Shown one piece after another: positions 25,327-34,703 of a stretch of DNA of 59,387 bases. A program made the position numbers and the translations under genes. The notes under the pieces are model-generated. The model saw nothing but the letters and a program-made list of their open reading frames with translations. It was not told the origin of the DNA and made no database searches. Every line of letters begins with the position of its first letter. Position 1 is the stretch's first letter. Source of the DNA: Prochlorococcus sp. AG-347-L20 (GTDB lineage: Bacteria > Cyanobacteriota > Cyanobacteriia > PCC-6307 > Cyanobiaceae); NCBI GenBank assembly GCA_003281225.1, contig QCCP01000012.1:1-59387 (forward strand). Reading direction: 5' to 3'.

Positions 25327-26121
25327 ATGGATTATCTTAGTTCACTTAAATCTAATTATGAGAGATTTGGATATCTCAATTTAGATTTTTGTGATTCAGC
25401 TAGAATGCAAAATTTAAAATCTGAGGTTGATAATTTAATTGAGGAAACCTTTTTTATTAGTAAAGAATGGGAATTTATGCATACAAAAGATTTTCACAAA
25501 TATGCTTATGATTGTCAGGTGAAAATAAACAAATTGGATTATCAGAAAATTGTCCTAGAAGAAAATTATGAAATGATTTCCTACATAACAGGAATGAAGA
25601 ATATTTGTCACGAGTCAGTAGTTTTTCTTAGGGCTGTTCGACCTAATAAGAAAACAAAATCTAATGACAATATTGGGTTTCATCGAGAAACAATGTATAG
25701 TGATTCGCCCCAACAAACTGCAAGGGCGCATAATATGTGGATACCTTTAACAATTCCAACAGAAGAAACTGCAGTTAGATACTTTCCTACTTCACATTTA
25801 ATACCTGATGAACTATTAAGTTGGAACGTTGACGAGACTCCTAATTCAATTACTAAAGGTTCATATGGTCATAAGTTAGGAAGTGCATACAAGCCTAAAT
25901 CCATAACCAAAGGTCTTGAAAATTTGGATGAATTCAAAATGTTACCAACCCTTAATCAATTTGCATTATTTAGTGCAATGACTGTTCATGGTGCAGGAGT
26001 TAATAATTCTGACAAGATAAGACTCTCATTAAGCATGGCAATGATTGACTCAAACCAAATAACATACAATAAACCATATACTGCAGCTAATGGAAGACCT
26101 CATTACTCCAAATTGAATTAA
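25327..26121 (+). CDS. Phytanoyl-CoA dioxygenase-like 2OG/Fe(II) oxygenase
   Basis: A 264-residue protein of the PhyH-type oxygenase fold. The iron ligands are probably His119-x-Glu121 (GFHRETMY) and His221 (TVHGAGVNNSDKIRLSLS), the latter followed by an Arg that would bind 2-oxoglutarate. A Glu in place of Asp in the HxD motif is unusual but known in the fold. The SPQQTARAHNMWIPL stretch also fits. It may hydroxylate a sugar, an acyl group or a lipid-linked intermediate. It is next to a second, differently folded oxygenase. Confidence 0.75.
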   Translation: MDYLSSLKSNYERFGYLNLDFCDSARMQNLKSEVDNLIEETFFISKEWEFMHTKDFHKYAYDCQVKINKLDYQKIVLEENYEMISYITGMKNICHESVVFLRAVRPNKKTKSNDNIGFHRETMYSDSPQQTARAHNMWIPLTIPTEETAVRYFPTSHLIPDELLSWNVDETPNSITKGSYGHKLGSAYKPKSITKGLENLDEFKMLPTLNQFALFSAMTVHGAGVNNSDKIRLSLSMAMIDSNQITYNKPYTAANGRPHYSKLN

Positions 26122-26180
26122 AAATAAATTTTTATTTACTCATTAATTTATGTTATCTTGACTATAAATTATAAAAAAAG

Positions 26181-26909
26181 TTGAATATTCTTAAGTACAA
26201 TTATCAAAGTCTTGAAGAGTTAAATTATTCAGACATAAAAAAAGCGTTAAATAATAAATCTTTATCATCTATTGCAATTGTCTCAAATTTTGCAACTAAA
26301 AGTGAGGTTTTAAAGTTAAAAGAATTATTTTATAGTTCCCCTTCTAAACTTTATAACGGATGGCAAAAAGCTGAAGATAATTCTAAGCATTTTTATAGAC
26401 AAATTCAAATTAATCCACAATCTATAGTTAAGCAAATTACTGCAAGAGCTCAGTTTTTCCTTTGGAACAAACCACCTAAATTAATTACAGAAATTGCACA
26501 AAGACTTTTTCATTTAAAGGAATTATTTGATCAAAGGGAAAAAATAGACATACTTTCAAAACCATCAAATGGAATCTATTCCATGGCATCTTTGCAACAT
26601 TATCCTATAGGAGGAGGTATGCTTGGAGAGCACTCTGACCCCGACAATGCTATTGGAGGTTTACATTGTTTATTGTGTCTTTCAGACCGCAAAAAAGATT
26701 ATGTAAAGGGAGGTTTATTTCTGCGAGACAACGGAACTAATAAATTAATTGATGTAGAAGATTATTGGCATAGTGGTGATGTAATAGTTTTCAATTCAAC
26801 TCAACTAAGACATGGAGTTAATCCCATCGATCCTGAAAAAAAATTTAGTTGGGAGCAATCTAAAGGCAGATTAATATTTTCTCCTGTAATTGTAAAAGAA
26901 ACTATTTGA
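26181..26909 (+). CDS. 2OG/Fe(II) oxygenase-like protein
   Basis: A 242-residue protein beginning at a TTG codon (26181). Iron ligands appear as His151-x-Asp153 (GEHSDPDNAIGG) and His211 (QLRHGVNPID), with a basic residue in SKGRLIFSPV for 2-oxoglutarate. The segment YVKGGLFLRDNG lies between them, as in P4H-like oxygenases. Sequence similarity to its neighbour is low, so the pair did not arise by a recent duplication. The substrate is unknown, and sugar modification is inferred from the island. Confidence 0.75.
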   Translation: MNILKYNYQSLEELNYSDIKKALNNKSLSSIAIVSNFATKSEVLKLKELFYSSPSKLYNGWQKAEDNSKHFYRQIQINPQSIVKQITARAQFFLWNKPPKLITEIAQRLFHLKELFDQREKIDILSKPSNGIYSMASLQHYPIGGGMLGEHSDPDNAIGGLHCLLCLSDRKKDYVKGGLFLRDNGTNKLIDVEDYWHSGDVIVFNSTQLRHGVNPIDPEKKFSWEQSKGRLIFSPVIVKETI

Positions 26910-26937
26910 AAATCTTTTTATTGTTAAAAAATAATTT

Positions 26938-26958
26938 GTTGAAATCATTTTTTTCAAC
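26938..26958 (+). terminator. Possible weak terminator hairpin
   Basis: GTTGAAA and TTTCAAC form a 7-bp stem around a 7-nt T-rich loop, 28 bp after the oxygenase stop, followed by a T-rich stretch. The stem is AT-rich, so termination strength is doubtful. Confidence 0.3.
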
Positions 26959-27031
26959 TTGTTTTCTATTTAATAGATTCTAAAATTAAATAAATATTCA
27001 ATAAAATCTTATGAAAAATCTAAAATAAATT

Positions 27032-28768
27032 ATGGAATATAAAATATCTCCTCCAGCAGAATGGATAAGAACTTCATCGGATTCTAGTAAAATTGATATT
27101 TATGAATTCATAACAAGTAAATATAAAGACAACGATATACTTTTCAAAGTAATAAAAAATAATGGCAAGATTAAAGAATTAACTAAAGAAAAGTGTCAAA
27201 ATTATTCTCTAAATTTAGCAAAGCAAATTCAAGATGATTGCTCTTCAAAAAATTCAAAAAAACAGCTCAAAATTTTTGGAGTGATTGGAGCATCTGAAGA
27301 ATCAATTATTCTTATGCTTAGCAGTCTTTTATTGGGAGCGCATCATTGCATTTGCTTCGAAGACCTTTCAGAAGAAGCAATAATCCAAAGAATAAATATA
27401 TTCAAACCTGATATAATTTTATCTAGAAAAACTTTAAGTAAAAAAATTCAAAAAGTACTTGATTTATCAAAGAAGAAAAATTTAAAAGCATTAACAATAA
27501 ACTTAGATTCAAAAAAAATTATAGTTAAAGATTTTGAAAAAAAATTTTACTACTCAAAACATAATCTGTTCAGTCTTTTCACTTCTGGTTCAACTGGCTT
27601 ACCAAAAGCAATAACTCACGGAGTATGGGATTATTTAAAATATGCTGAGTATACGACAAACTATTTTTTTGGGATTAGGAAAGGATCCATAATCTTTACA
27701 TCAGTTGATGCAGGATGGATAAATGGGCACACATATGCTTTTTATGGCCCTCTTTTATTAGGAGCCATTTCCATTATTAACGAAAATCCAATATCTATAT
27801 CTGTCCCAAAATTACTTGGTAAATATTTAGGTAAAATCAAACCTGATTGTTTCTATACATCAGTAACAATGTTTAGACTTATAAAAAGTCTTGTAGATCA
27901 AGATAAATCTATAATTGATTATGCAAATCAAGAAATAGGACTTGATAGGATTGGATCATGCGGGGAACCCTTAGCAAATAATGTTGGGGATTGGGCTAGA
28001 ACATTTTTCAAACCGAAAAGAGAATCTATCGTTAATACATATTTTCAAACAGAGACAGGAGGAGTTCTTGTAGCTCCTCGTGATGAAGACAATCCACCAA
28101 AAAATTATGCATGCGTTGGCAAACCAAGATTAGAATTAGGTATGGCTATTGCAAAAGATATATTGGACAAAACTGAAATTGAAAGAGATAGAATTGACCC
28201 AAATGAGATATTAGTTTGTAATCATTGGGATGGGATCTTCAAAGAGATAATATCAGATAAAAAATCTAAATATTTCACTCAATCTGGTTTTTTCAGATTG
28301 CATGATGTTGGATTCTTCGATGAGGATGGGTATCTATTTATTGGTGGCCGAAGCGATGATGTAATTAATGTTTCTGGCCATAGGATATCAACTTCCGAAA
28401 TAGAAAGTATTAGTATTTCATTAGAAGGAGTTATTGAAGCATGTGCAGTTGCAACAGAAGATAAAATTTGTGGATCAAGAGTAATTCTATATTTCTCTTC
28501 AAAAGTAACTGAGGAAGATTATTTAGAAAATTTGAAAAAGGAAATTAATAATATAATTAAAACTAAACTTACCAAATACCATATCCCTAAAGATATATTT
28601 CATTTTCAAAACTTACCAAAGACTAAAAGCGGTAAAATAATGAGAAGAATCATGAGAGAATTACAAGATAATGATTTATCTGACAAAAAGAGAGATTATT
28701 CTACATTGGCAAATAAAGAAGAATTTTTAATTTGTAGAAAAAATTATCTAAAGTATCAAAAGAATTAA
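27032..28768 (+). CDS. AMP-forming acyl-CoA synthetase/ligase
   Basis: A 578-residue full-length ANL-superfamily enzyme. The phosphate loop is FTSGSTGLPKAITHG near residue 186, followed by YFQTETGG (A5), HDVGFFDEDGYLFIGGRSDDVIN (A7-A8) and the catalytic Lys in KTKSGKIMRR (A10). It activates a carboxylic acid as an acyl-adenylate and transfers it to CoA or a carrier thiol. Overall it looks like the acetyl-CoA synthetase branch, which suggests a small acid. A hexapeptide acyltransferase and an ACP-like protein follow, so the activated acyl group is probably loaded on that carrier and then placed on a sugar. This is inference from gene order. Confidence 0.87.
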   Translation: MEYKISPPAEWIRTSSDSSKIDIYEFITSKYKDNDILFKVIKNNGKIKELTKEKCQNYSLNLAKQIQDDCSSKNSKKQLKIFGVIGASEESIILMLSSLLLGAHHCICFEDLSEEAIIQRINIFKPDIILSRKTLSKKIQKVLDLSKKKNLKALTINLDSKKIIVKDFEKKFYYSKHNLFSLFTSGSTGLPKAITHGVWDYLKYAEYTTNYFFGIRKGSIIFTSVDAGWINGHTYAFYGPLLLGAISIINENPISISVPKLLGKYLGKIKPDCFYTSVTMFRLIKSLVDQDKSIIDYANQEIGLDRIGSCGEPLANNVGDWARTFFKPKRESIVNTYFQTETGGVLVAPRDEDNPPKNYACVGKPRLELGMAIAKDILDKTEIERDRIDPNEILVCNHWDGIFKEIISDKKSKYFTQSGFFRLHDVGFFDEDGYLFIGGRSDDVINVSGHRISTSEIESISISLEGVIEACAVATEDKICGSRVILYFSSKVTEEDYLENLKKEINNIIKTKLTKYHIPKDIFHFQNLPKTKSGKIMRRIMRELQDNDLSDKKRDYSTLANKEEFLICRKNYLKYQKN

Positions 28769-28862
28769 CAATCATCAGTTAAGCAATGTCAAATATGTTT
28801 TATCCTCCAATTGGTTTATTTTGTAATTTACAATTATCAAGCTTCCATATAATTTTTAGTAA

Positions 28863-29495
28863 ATGACTTTAAAATTATTAATAGCTGGAACAGGATATTT
28901 AGAGCTTCTTGATATTGCAAATAATGGAATTGCTCCAACTGGAGAAGAATTTGAAGTACTAGGCTTCCTTGATGACAATCCTGAAAATTTAAAGAGAGAT
29001 TTACAAGGTTACAAAATAATTGGGGGTTTTTCTGACCTATGTAAATATCCAGATGCTTATGTTATCAACTCTATTAGTAGATCTACTTCTTTAAGAGAAG
29101 AAACTACTAAAATTCTTGCGAATTATGGCGCTAAATTCACATCAATTATACACAAAACATCTATTCTTAATAATTGCCATATTGGGAATAATTCATTTAT
29201 TGGTCCATATGTAGTAATTGAACCCAATGTACAGATCAAAGAAAATAACTGCATATTATCTTTTTCGGTTATAGCCCATGACTCTATTATCAAAGAAACA
29301 TGTTTTATAGGTTATAACTGTTCAATTTTGGGATATGTAGAACTAGAAAAAAAATCATATATAGGATCTTCAAGTGTGATCTTACCTAATTCAAAAATTG
29401 GTGAAGGTTCAGTGATAGGAGCTAATTCAACTATAATTAGGGACGTTAAACCATACTCTACTTTTTCTCCTCCATTATCAAAAAGAATAAGATGA
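28863..29495 (+). CDS. NeuD/PglD-like sugar O/N-acyltransferase (left-handed beta helix)
   Basis: A 210-residue protein with a nucleotide-binding-like N-terminal domain (LLIAGTGYLELLDIA, then VLGFLDDNPENL) and a C-terminal hexapeptide-repeat beta helix: residues about 95-205 have I/V every six residues (NNCHIGNNSFIGPYVVIEPN, ending IIRDVKPYSTFSPP). This is the NeuD/PglD layout, enzymes that acetylate an amino sugar or sialic acid. The catalytic His is likely in FSVIAHDS. It overlaps the ACP-like gene by 4 bp (ATGA), so the acyl donor may be the carrier protein instead of free acetyl-CoA. Confidence 0.83.
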   Translation: MTLKLLIAGTGYLELLDIANNGIAPTGEEFEVLGFLDDNPENLKRDLQGYKIIGGFSDLCKYPDAYVINSISRSTSLREETTKILANYGAKFTSIIHKTSILNNCHIGNNSFIGPYVVIEPNVQIKENNCILSFSVIAHDSIIKETCFIGYNCSILGYVELEKKSYIGSSSVILPNSKIGEGSVIGANSTIIRDVKPYSTFSPPLSKRIR

Positions 29496-29776
29496 TTAAA
29501 TTAAAAATAATTGAAAGTATAGTGCATAAATCTGTTAAGGAAATTTTAAAATCAAAATTTGATAAAATTGAGAATTTAGAAAATTTTATTGGAATAGAAT
29601 CAGAATATGAGAGTATCGAAATAATTCAGATACTTTCTCTTATTGAAGAAGAAATGGAGCATGAAGGTCTTCAAAATTATGACCTTTTAGAGATAGTTGC
29701 TACTTATGAGACTCTTACTTTAGAAGAATTAATAAGAGTAATCGTATCAAGAATTAATTCAAAAATTACTAAATAA
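29492..29776 (+). CDS. Acyl-carrier-protein-like protein
   Basis: A 94-residue acidic, helical protein. The segment FIGIESEYESIEIIQILSLI aligns with the ACP helix II region, with Ser41 in the position of the phosphopantetheine serine. The usual D-S-L is E-S-I here, so modification needs testing. The gene is translationally coupled to the NeuD-like acyltransferase and downstream of an AMP-ligase, which is the arrangement expected for an acyl-loading carrier. The Sfp-type transferase at 3438-4091 could prime it. Confidence 0.65.
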   Translation: MIKLKIIESIVHKSVKEILKSKFDKIENLENFIGIESEYESIEIIQILSLIEEEMEHEGLQNYDLLEIVATYETLTLEELIRVIVSRINSKITK

Positions 29777-29949
29777 TAATGTTAAATATTTAATTTATTA
29801 ATTTAATAAAATAAGCCTTTTTTTGATTTATTTAAATTAACAAATTAGATTAGTAAAAATAAAAAATATTTATAATAAAAATTAGTAATAATAAAAAGTC
29901 TTTTTTACAAAGATTGATAATATATAATAACTTTTTATTTATAAAAAAT

Positions 29950-30876
29950 ATGGGACTTAATGCACAAGGACTTAAACTAATATTGGAAGAAGATAAGCAT
30001 AAAAAAATTAATGGAAGAGTTTTATGCCTTGGCCAAAATACTGTTCATGTTAAACCTAATTTATTACAAGAATTAGCAGATGAATACAAAAAAGATTTAC
30101 CTTCAAAATGGTTTGAGGACCAAAATCATGTTGATAAAGAAACCAAAACTGCTAAAAGAGTTGAATATCCCTGTATAAAACAATCATCTCTTTTTAAAAT
30201 ATTTTTTCCTGATATCAAAGAGTTTGCTGTTCTAGATTGTTCGAATTATGAAGGAGCTTCAGTAATTGCAGATTTAAATCTGCCTTTTTCTAAAGAATTG
30301 TCTAGTCAAGAGAATATGTGGGATTTTATATTTGATGGTTCAGTTCTAGATAATATATTCAACCCAACGGAAGCACTAATAACAATCCATAGATTCTTAA
30401 AACCATTTGGAAGAGTTGTAAGTGTCAATTCTTTCAACTTTTTACCTGGTGCTATGCTTTCAATTTCTTGTGAATGGTTTTACTCATTTTTCGCACAGAA
30501 TAATTATTTAAGTAACAAGGTATACCTTAATGCTCTAAGAGTAAGTCCTGAAGTGAACGCCTACAATAATATATTTGACTGGTTTATATATTCCCCGGTA
30601 TTTACCCCTAAAAAAACTTTTGATGCAGGTAAAGCAGCAAATGATACTTATAAAAGATATTCATCTATGAATGTTCTTGTTGCTGCTGAAAAAGGTTCAG
30701 ACAATAATCAAATTAAGTTTCCCCAAAATCTCCAATATTGCTTTGATCAAACTCAAATTTGGCATAAAGAGGAATTAATTACAAAATCAAGAGATTTACC
30801 AAATTTATATGAACCTAGATCAGCAGATATTGAAGTATTTGATTCTGATCATTATAAATATATCGGTAGATTCTAG
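29950..30876 (+). CDS. SAM-dependent methyltransferase-like protein
   Basis: A 308-residue protein from the ATG at 29950; an upstream TTG at 29914 would add 12 residues that look less natural. The part FDGSVLDNIFNPTEALITIHRFLKPFGRVVSV matches the post-motif region of class I methyltransferases, and RVLCLGQNTVHV could be part of strand 1. Motif I (GxGxG) is not obvious, so the SAM pocket may be altered. FAVLDCSNYEG fits strand 2. It belongs to the aminotransferase module by position. Confidence 0.5.
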   Translation: MGLNAQGLKLILEEDKHKKINGRVLCLGQNTVHVKPNLLQELADEYKKDLPSKWFEDQNHVDKETKTAKRVEYPCIKQSSLFKIFFPDIKEFAVLDCSNYEGASVIADLNLPFSKELSSQENMWDFIFDGSVLDNIFNPTEALITIHRFLKPFGRVVSVNSFNFLPGAMLSISCEWFYSFFAQNNYLSNKVYLNALRVSPEVNAYNNIFDWFIYSPVFTPKKTFDAGKAANDTYKRYSSMNVLVAAEKGSDNNQIKFPQNLQYCFDQTQIWHKEELITKSRDLPNLYEPRSADIEVFDSDHYKYIGRF

Positions 30877-31032
30877 AGAATCATAGTATTACTAATAACT
30901 TTTATTTGGGCAATTCGTACTATTTTTTATATTGTATTAATACATGAGATTTAAAAATTAACTAAAATCACATGATTTCATCCAAAAGATTTATAAAAAT
31001 AGTAATATTTATTAAATAATTTAATTAAAGTC

Positions 31033-32367
31033 TTGTTTGAAATATTAAGAACCTTCCCTAATGACCCTATACCTGAAAAGATTGTTTCAGGTGAAGGAAT
31101 GTACTTAAATACAAAATCAGGAAAAAAATATTTTGACATGACAGGTGGCTTTACTGCTCATGCAGTTCTTGGATGGGGTAATAAACAAATAATAGATTCA
31201 ATACACAGACAACTTTGTAAAGTTCCACATATCGACTACAAAACTTTTATTGATGAAAACAGGACTAAATTAGCATCAAAGTTACTTGAAAAAAGTATTC
31301 ACGGACTTGACAGGCTTTTTTTGTGCGGAGGCTCTGGAGGAGAAGCGTGCGAAGCGGCTATGCATTTGAGTTATCAAGCTCACTTTTTAAATGGGTTAAC
31401 CGAAAAACAATGGTTTATAAGTAGAACTCAAAGTTATCATGGTGCAACTACTGATTGCATGGCAATTGGGGAAAGGCCTAATTTAGACTTTTATAATCCT
31501 TTATTTCCCAGAAAAAGGGCTAAAGTTGAGGAACATAATAAATTTAGACATTTAAAAAAAGGTGAAACAGAAAAAGAATATGGGGTGAGATGTGCTTTAG
31601 AGTTAGAAAAAAAGATTCTTGAAATCGGTCAGGAAAAAGTATGTGCTTTTATTGGAGAAACAATTATGGGAGGACTTGTTGGTGATGTACCACCAACTGA
31701 TAATTATTGGCTTGAAATAAGAAAAGTTTGCGATAAATATAATATACATTTGATTGTTGATGAAGTATGGTGTGGTTGTGGTGTATCAGGTAAAAACTTT
31801 TGTATTGATTGGGACAGGGTTAAACCAGATTTCATATTTCTGGGTAAAACCTTTGCAGCAGGATACATGCCAATAAGTGGAGTTGTAACTAGTTCAGACA
31901 TTGAGAATATAATAAAGTCCACATCAGGCAGGGTAGAAAACTCAACCACTTTTCAAGGTCATTCAGCATGTGTCGCCGCAGCATTAGCATGCCAAGAAAT
32001 CATTAATCAAGAGGGATTTCTAGAAGAAGTTTCTAATAAAGGTAAAAAGCTGAGAGATTCACTTAATCAGATTTTAAAAGATCATGATTTTTATAAAAAT
32101 GTTCGAGGGAGAGGTATGAGAAATTCACTTGAATACTCATGCAAAGAACAAAACTTATTTGGTATTGCTGTATCGGATTATATGAAGGAGAAATTTTCGA
32201 CTCTAATTAACGGGAAATGGCATAGATTCACTTTTTCAAATTCAATGCTCATATCTGATGAGGAATTAGATAGTTTTATTGATCAATTTTCATATTCATT
32301 TAAAAAAATCGCAAGAGATTGGGATGATAAGTTTATAGAGCAAGTATCAAATAAAAACTTTTTCTAA
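31033..32367 (+). CDS. Class III (glutamate-1-semialdehyde/ornithine type) aminotransferase
   Basis: A 444-residue fold-type I PLP enzyme. It shows LCGGSGGEACEAAMHL (phosphate-binding), QSYHGATTDCMA, the cofactor Asp in LIVDEVWCGCGVSG and the Schiff-base Lys in FLGKTFAAGYMPISG. It starts at a TTG codon, since the first ATG is at residue 23 and would cut the fold. Sugar aminotransferases of polysaccharide loci usually belong to the DegT group, so a class III enzyme here suggests an unusual amine, possibly on an acyclic or terminal carbon. It is followed 5 bp later by a C-methyltransferase. Confidence 0.87.
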   Translation: MFEILRTFPNDPIPEKIVSGEGMYLNTKSGKKYFDMTGGFTAHAVLGWGNKQIIDSIHRQLCKVPHIDYKTFIDENRTKLASKLLEKSIHGLDRLFLCGGSGGEACEAAMHLSYQAHFLNGLTEKQWFISRTQSYHGATTDCMAIGERPNLDFYNPLFPRKRAKVEEHNKFRHLKKGETEKEYGVRCALELEKKILEIGQEKVCAFIGETIMGGLVGDVPPTDNYWLEIRKVCDKYNIHLIVDEVWCGCGVSGKNFCIDWDRVKPDFIFLGKTFAAGYMPISGVVTSSDIENIIKSTSGRVENSTTFQGHSACVAAALACQEIINQEGFLEEVSNKGKKLRDSLNQILKDHDFYKNVRGRGMRNSLEYSCKEQNLFGIAVSDYMKEKFSTLINGKWHRFTFSNSMLISDEELDSFIDQFSYSFKKIARDWDDKFIEQVSNKNFF

Positions 32368-32372
32368 AATAA

Positions 32373-33662
32373 ATGTTAAATCAAACAATTAAAAATATTC
32401 ATAAGAAACATTTAGGTTGTCGTTTATGTGGATCTTCGCTAATAAGTGCAGTAATCCCAATGCATCCAATTCCAATTGGAGAACATTACTCAAAAGAAAA
32501 TCTCATCACAGATGCACCAAGATACCCAATAGATATATATCAATGCTCTGTTTGTAAAGCAGTACAAACTAATGACGATATTGATAGTGACTTTTTATGG
32601 AAGGACTATACTTACTTCTCTGGACAAACCGATAAAATCGTAAAGCATTTTGATGAATTTTCTAATTACATAACTAAAACCTACGATATTCAAGATAAAA
32701 ATGTTTTAGATATTGGAAGTAATGATGGTTCTTTATTAAAACAATTTAAATATAAGGGTTACAAAGTGCAGGGAATAGATCCAGCCCAAACAGTAGTTGA
32801 AGAAGCAAGAAGAAATGGAATCCCTACCGAATTAGGACTTTTTAATAACGTAAACAGCGAAAAATTTTTTAAAAACAAAAAATATTCAATAATAACTGCC
32901 TTTAATGTTTTTGCTCATTCCCATGAAATGCAAAATATGGGAGAAACTGTGAGTAAGCTTTTATCCGATGAGGGTATATTTTGCTTTGAGGTTCAATACT
33001 TAGTAGACATAGTAAATAAAAATATACTAGGAACCTTTTTTCACGAACACATGGTTCATTACTCTTATGAGAGTGCAAGTCATTTTTTAAAACAATTTAA
33101 TCTTGAGATTATAGATTATGAAAGAAATAATATTCAACATGGGAGTATTATATTCATAGCGGTTAAAAAGGAATCTTCAAAATGTTTAACTAAAAAAAAT
33201 CAATCAAAAATAAATATTTTAATTAGTGAAGAAAAAATTATTGGATTATCAAATACCAATTGGGCGGCAAACTTCAACAGAAATATAGCATTAACAAGAT
33301 CAAAGGTTTTAGATTTTATTTCAGGAAACAAAATAAAAGACAATAGCTTAGCTGGTTACGGAGCCGCAAGATCGGGTCCAACTATTGCAATTCAATATGA
33401 GATTGACAAATATATTGGAGTTTTATTAGATGATCATAAGCAAAAAAAAGGCATGTACGCACCTTTCAAATCTTTAATGGTTTTAGGAACAGAAAATTTA
33501 AACTATAAAAAATATCCTATTACTGTAATTTTAGCCTATATACATTTCAAACCAATTATTAAAAAGCATATTAACTACTTAAATGATGGAGGGACATTCA
33601 TAATATTATGGCCTTCTTTTAATATCATAAATAAAGAAAATTTTGTGGAATTTATAAATTAA
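32373..33662 (+). CDS. Nucleotide-sugar C-methyltransferase with zinc-binding N-domain (second copy)
   Basis: A 429-residue protein of the same architecture as that at 11655-12878. It has an N-terminal zinc cluster (CRLCGSS then CSVCKAVQ), the SAM motif LDIGSNDGSLLKQFKYKG, HEHMVHYSYESAS, and a C-terminal domain with GYGAARSGPTIA. It would C-methylate a keto-sugar. The two copies differ clearly in sequence, so they serve different sugars. Its stop overlaps the next gene's ATG by 1 bp (TAATG). Confidence 0.85.
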   Translation: MLNQTIKNIHKKHLGCRLCGSSLISAVIPMHPIPIGEHYSKENLITDAPRYPIDIYQCSVCKAVQTNDDIDSDFLWKDYTYFSGQTDKIVKHFDEFSNYITKTYDIQDKNVLDIGSNDGSLLKQFKYKGYKVQGIDPAQTVVEEARRNGIPTELGLFNNVNSEKFFKNKKYSIITAFNVFAHSHEMQNMGETVSKLLSDEGIFCFEVQYLVDIVNKNILGTFFHEHMVHYSYESASHFLKQFNLEIIDYERNNIQHGSIIFIAVKKESSKCLTKKNQSKINILISEEKIIGLSNTNWAANFNRNIALTRSKVLDFISGNKIKDNSLAGYGAARSGPTIAIQYEIDKYIGVLLDDHKQKKGMYAPFKSLMVLGTENLNYKKYPITVILAYIHFKPIIKKHINYLNDGGTFIILWPSFNIINKENFVEFIN

Positions 33663-34699
33663 TGAATAAGATAAATTTAGCTTTTATTGGTTGTGGTTTT
33701 GTAGCTCAACAATGTCATCTCCCTTGTTATGTTTCTCTTGATTATGTAAATATTCATACTTTATGCGACCCCATAGCAGATTTAAGAGATAAATTAGCTA
33801 ACCAATACGCTGCGAAGTTCCAATATAATTCTCATGAAGAAATTAAAAATATTGAAGATATTGATGCTTTCATAGTTACATTGCCTAGGAAACTAAGCTT
33901 TCATGTTCTCAAGTATTTAATAAAATTTAGAAAGCCTATTTTTACGGAAAAACCATTATGCCTTGATACCAAAAATGCATTAATACTTAAAGATTTAGCG
34001 ATTAAATATTCAACATATTTAAAAATTGGTTATATGAAATCTCATGATAATTCAATAAATCATTTAAAAGAAATAATTAATGATTCATATATGACAAACC
34101 AAAAAATAAAGTTAATTAATGCTTATTCATTTATGGGCGATTCTTACTGTAGTCCATTCGGTGATTTTAAAGGTAAAGATTCTCCTAAAATAAATTTTAA
34201 AGAAGAATCCCTTCCAGATTGGTTGGATTCAAATAATTTTTATGGCTATGAACAGTTTATTAACGTTTTCTCACATATAACTCACATAATAGAGGATATC
34301 TTTAAAAAAGATATTAATATAATTTCTTGCAAAGTTAACGAATATGGTGAAGGAATCATTTTGAGCGAGATCAATGGTATACCTCTTTCACTCTCTCTCT
34401 GTAGGGGGGAACAAAATAAATGGGAAGAAGGAATAGATATTAAATTTAACAAAAAAATAATATCAATAAAATTTGCCGCTCCATTTTTAAGAAATATTCC
34501 CGCCACTATATACATAAATGAAGGTACAGAATTTAATAGAAATATTGAAATTAGGCCCACTTGGAGTTGGGCATTCAAAAATCAAGCAATTGATTTCTGT
34601 AAAAAAGTTAACGACGGTCATTTTGACTACTCCGAACTTAATCAAGCAATAAGACAAATAGAATTTGCAGAAAAAATCTTTAAAAATTATATAAATTAA
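33662..34699 (+). CDS. Gfo/Idh/MocA-family oxidoreductase
   Basis: A 345-residue NAD(P)-dependent oxidoreductase. The Rossmann motif FIGCGFVAQQCHLP is at the N-terminus, followed by TEKPLCLDTKNA (the EKP motif) near residue 98. Family members oxidise or reduce sugar carbons (C2, C3 or C5) or amino-sugar ketones. Located between a C-methyltransferase and an RmlD-like reductase, it probably acts on a nucleotide sugar of this module. The specific reaction is unknown. Confidence 0.82.
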   Translation: MNKINLAFIGCGFVAQQCHLPCYVSLDYVNIHTLCDPIADLRDKLANQYAAKFQYNSHEEIKNIEDIDAFIVTLPRKLSFHVLKYLIKFRKPIFTEKPLCLDTKNALILKDLAIKYSTYLKIGYMKSHDNSINHLKEIINDSYMTNQKIKLINAYSFMGDSYCSPFGDFKGKDSPKINFKEESLPDWLDSNNFYGYEQFINVFSHITHIIEDIFKKDINIISCKVNEYGEGIILSEINGIPLSLSLCRGEQNKWEEGIDIKFNKKIISIKFAAPFLRNIPATIYINEGTEFNRNIEIRPTWSWAFKNQAIDFCKKVNDGHFDYSELNQAIRQIEFAEKIFKNYIN

Positions 34700-34703
34700 A
34701 TCT

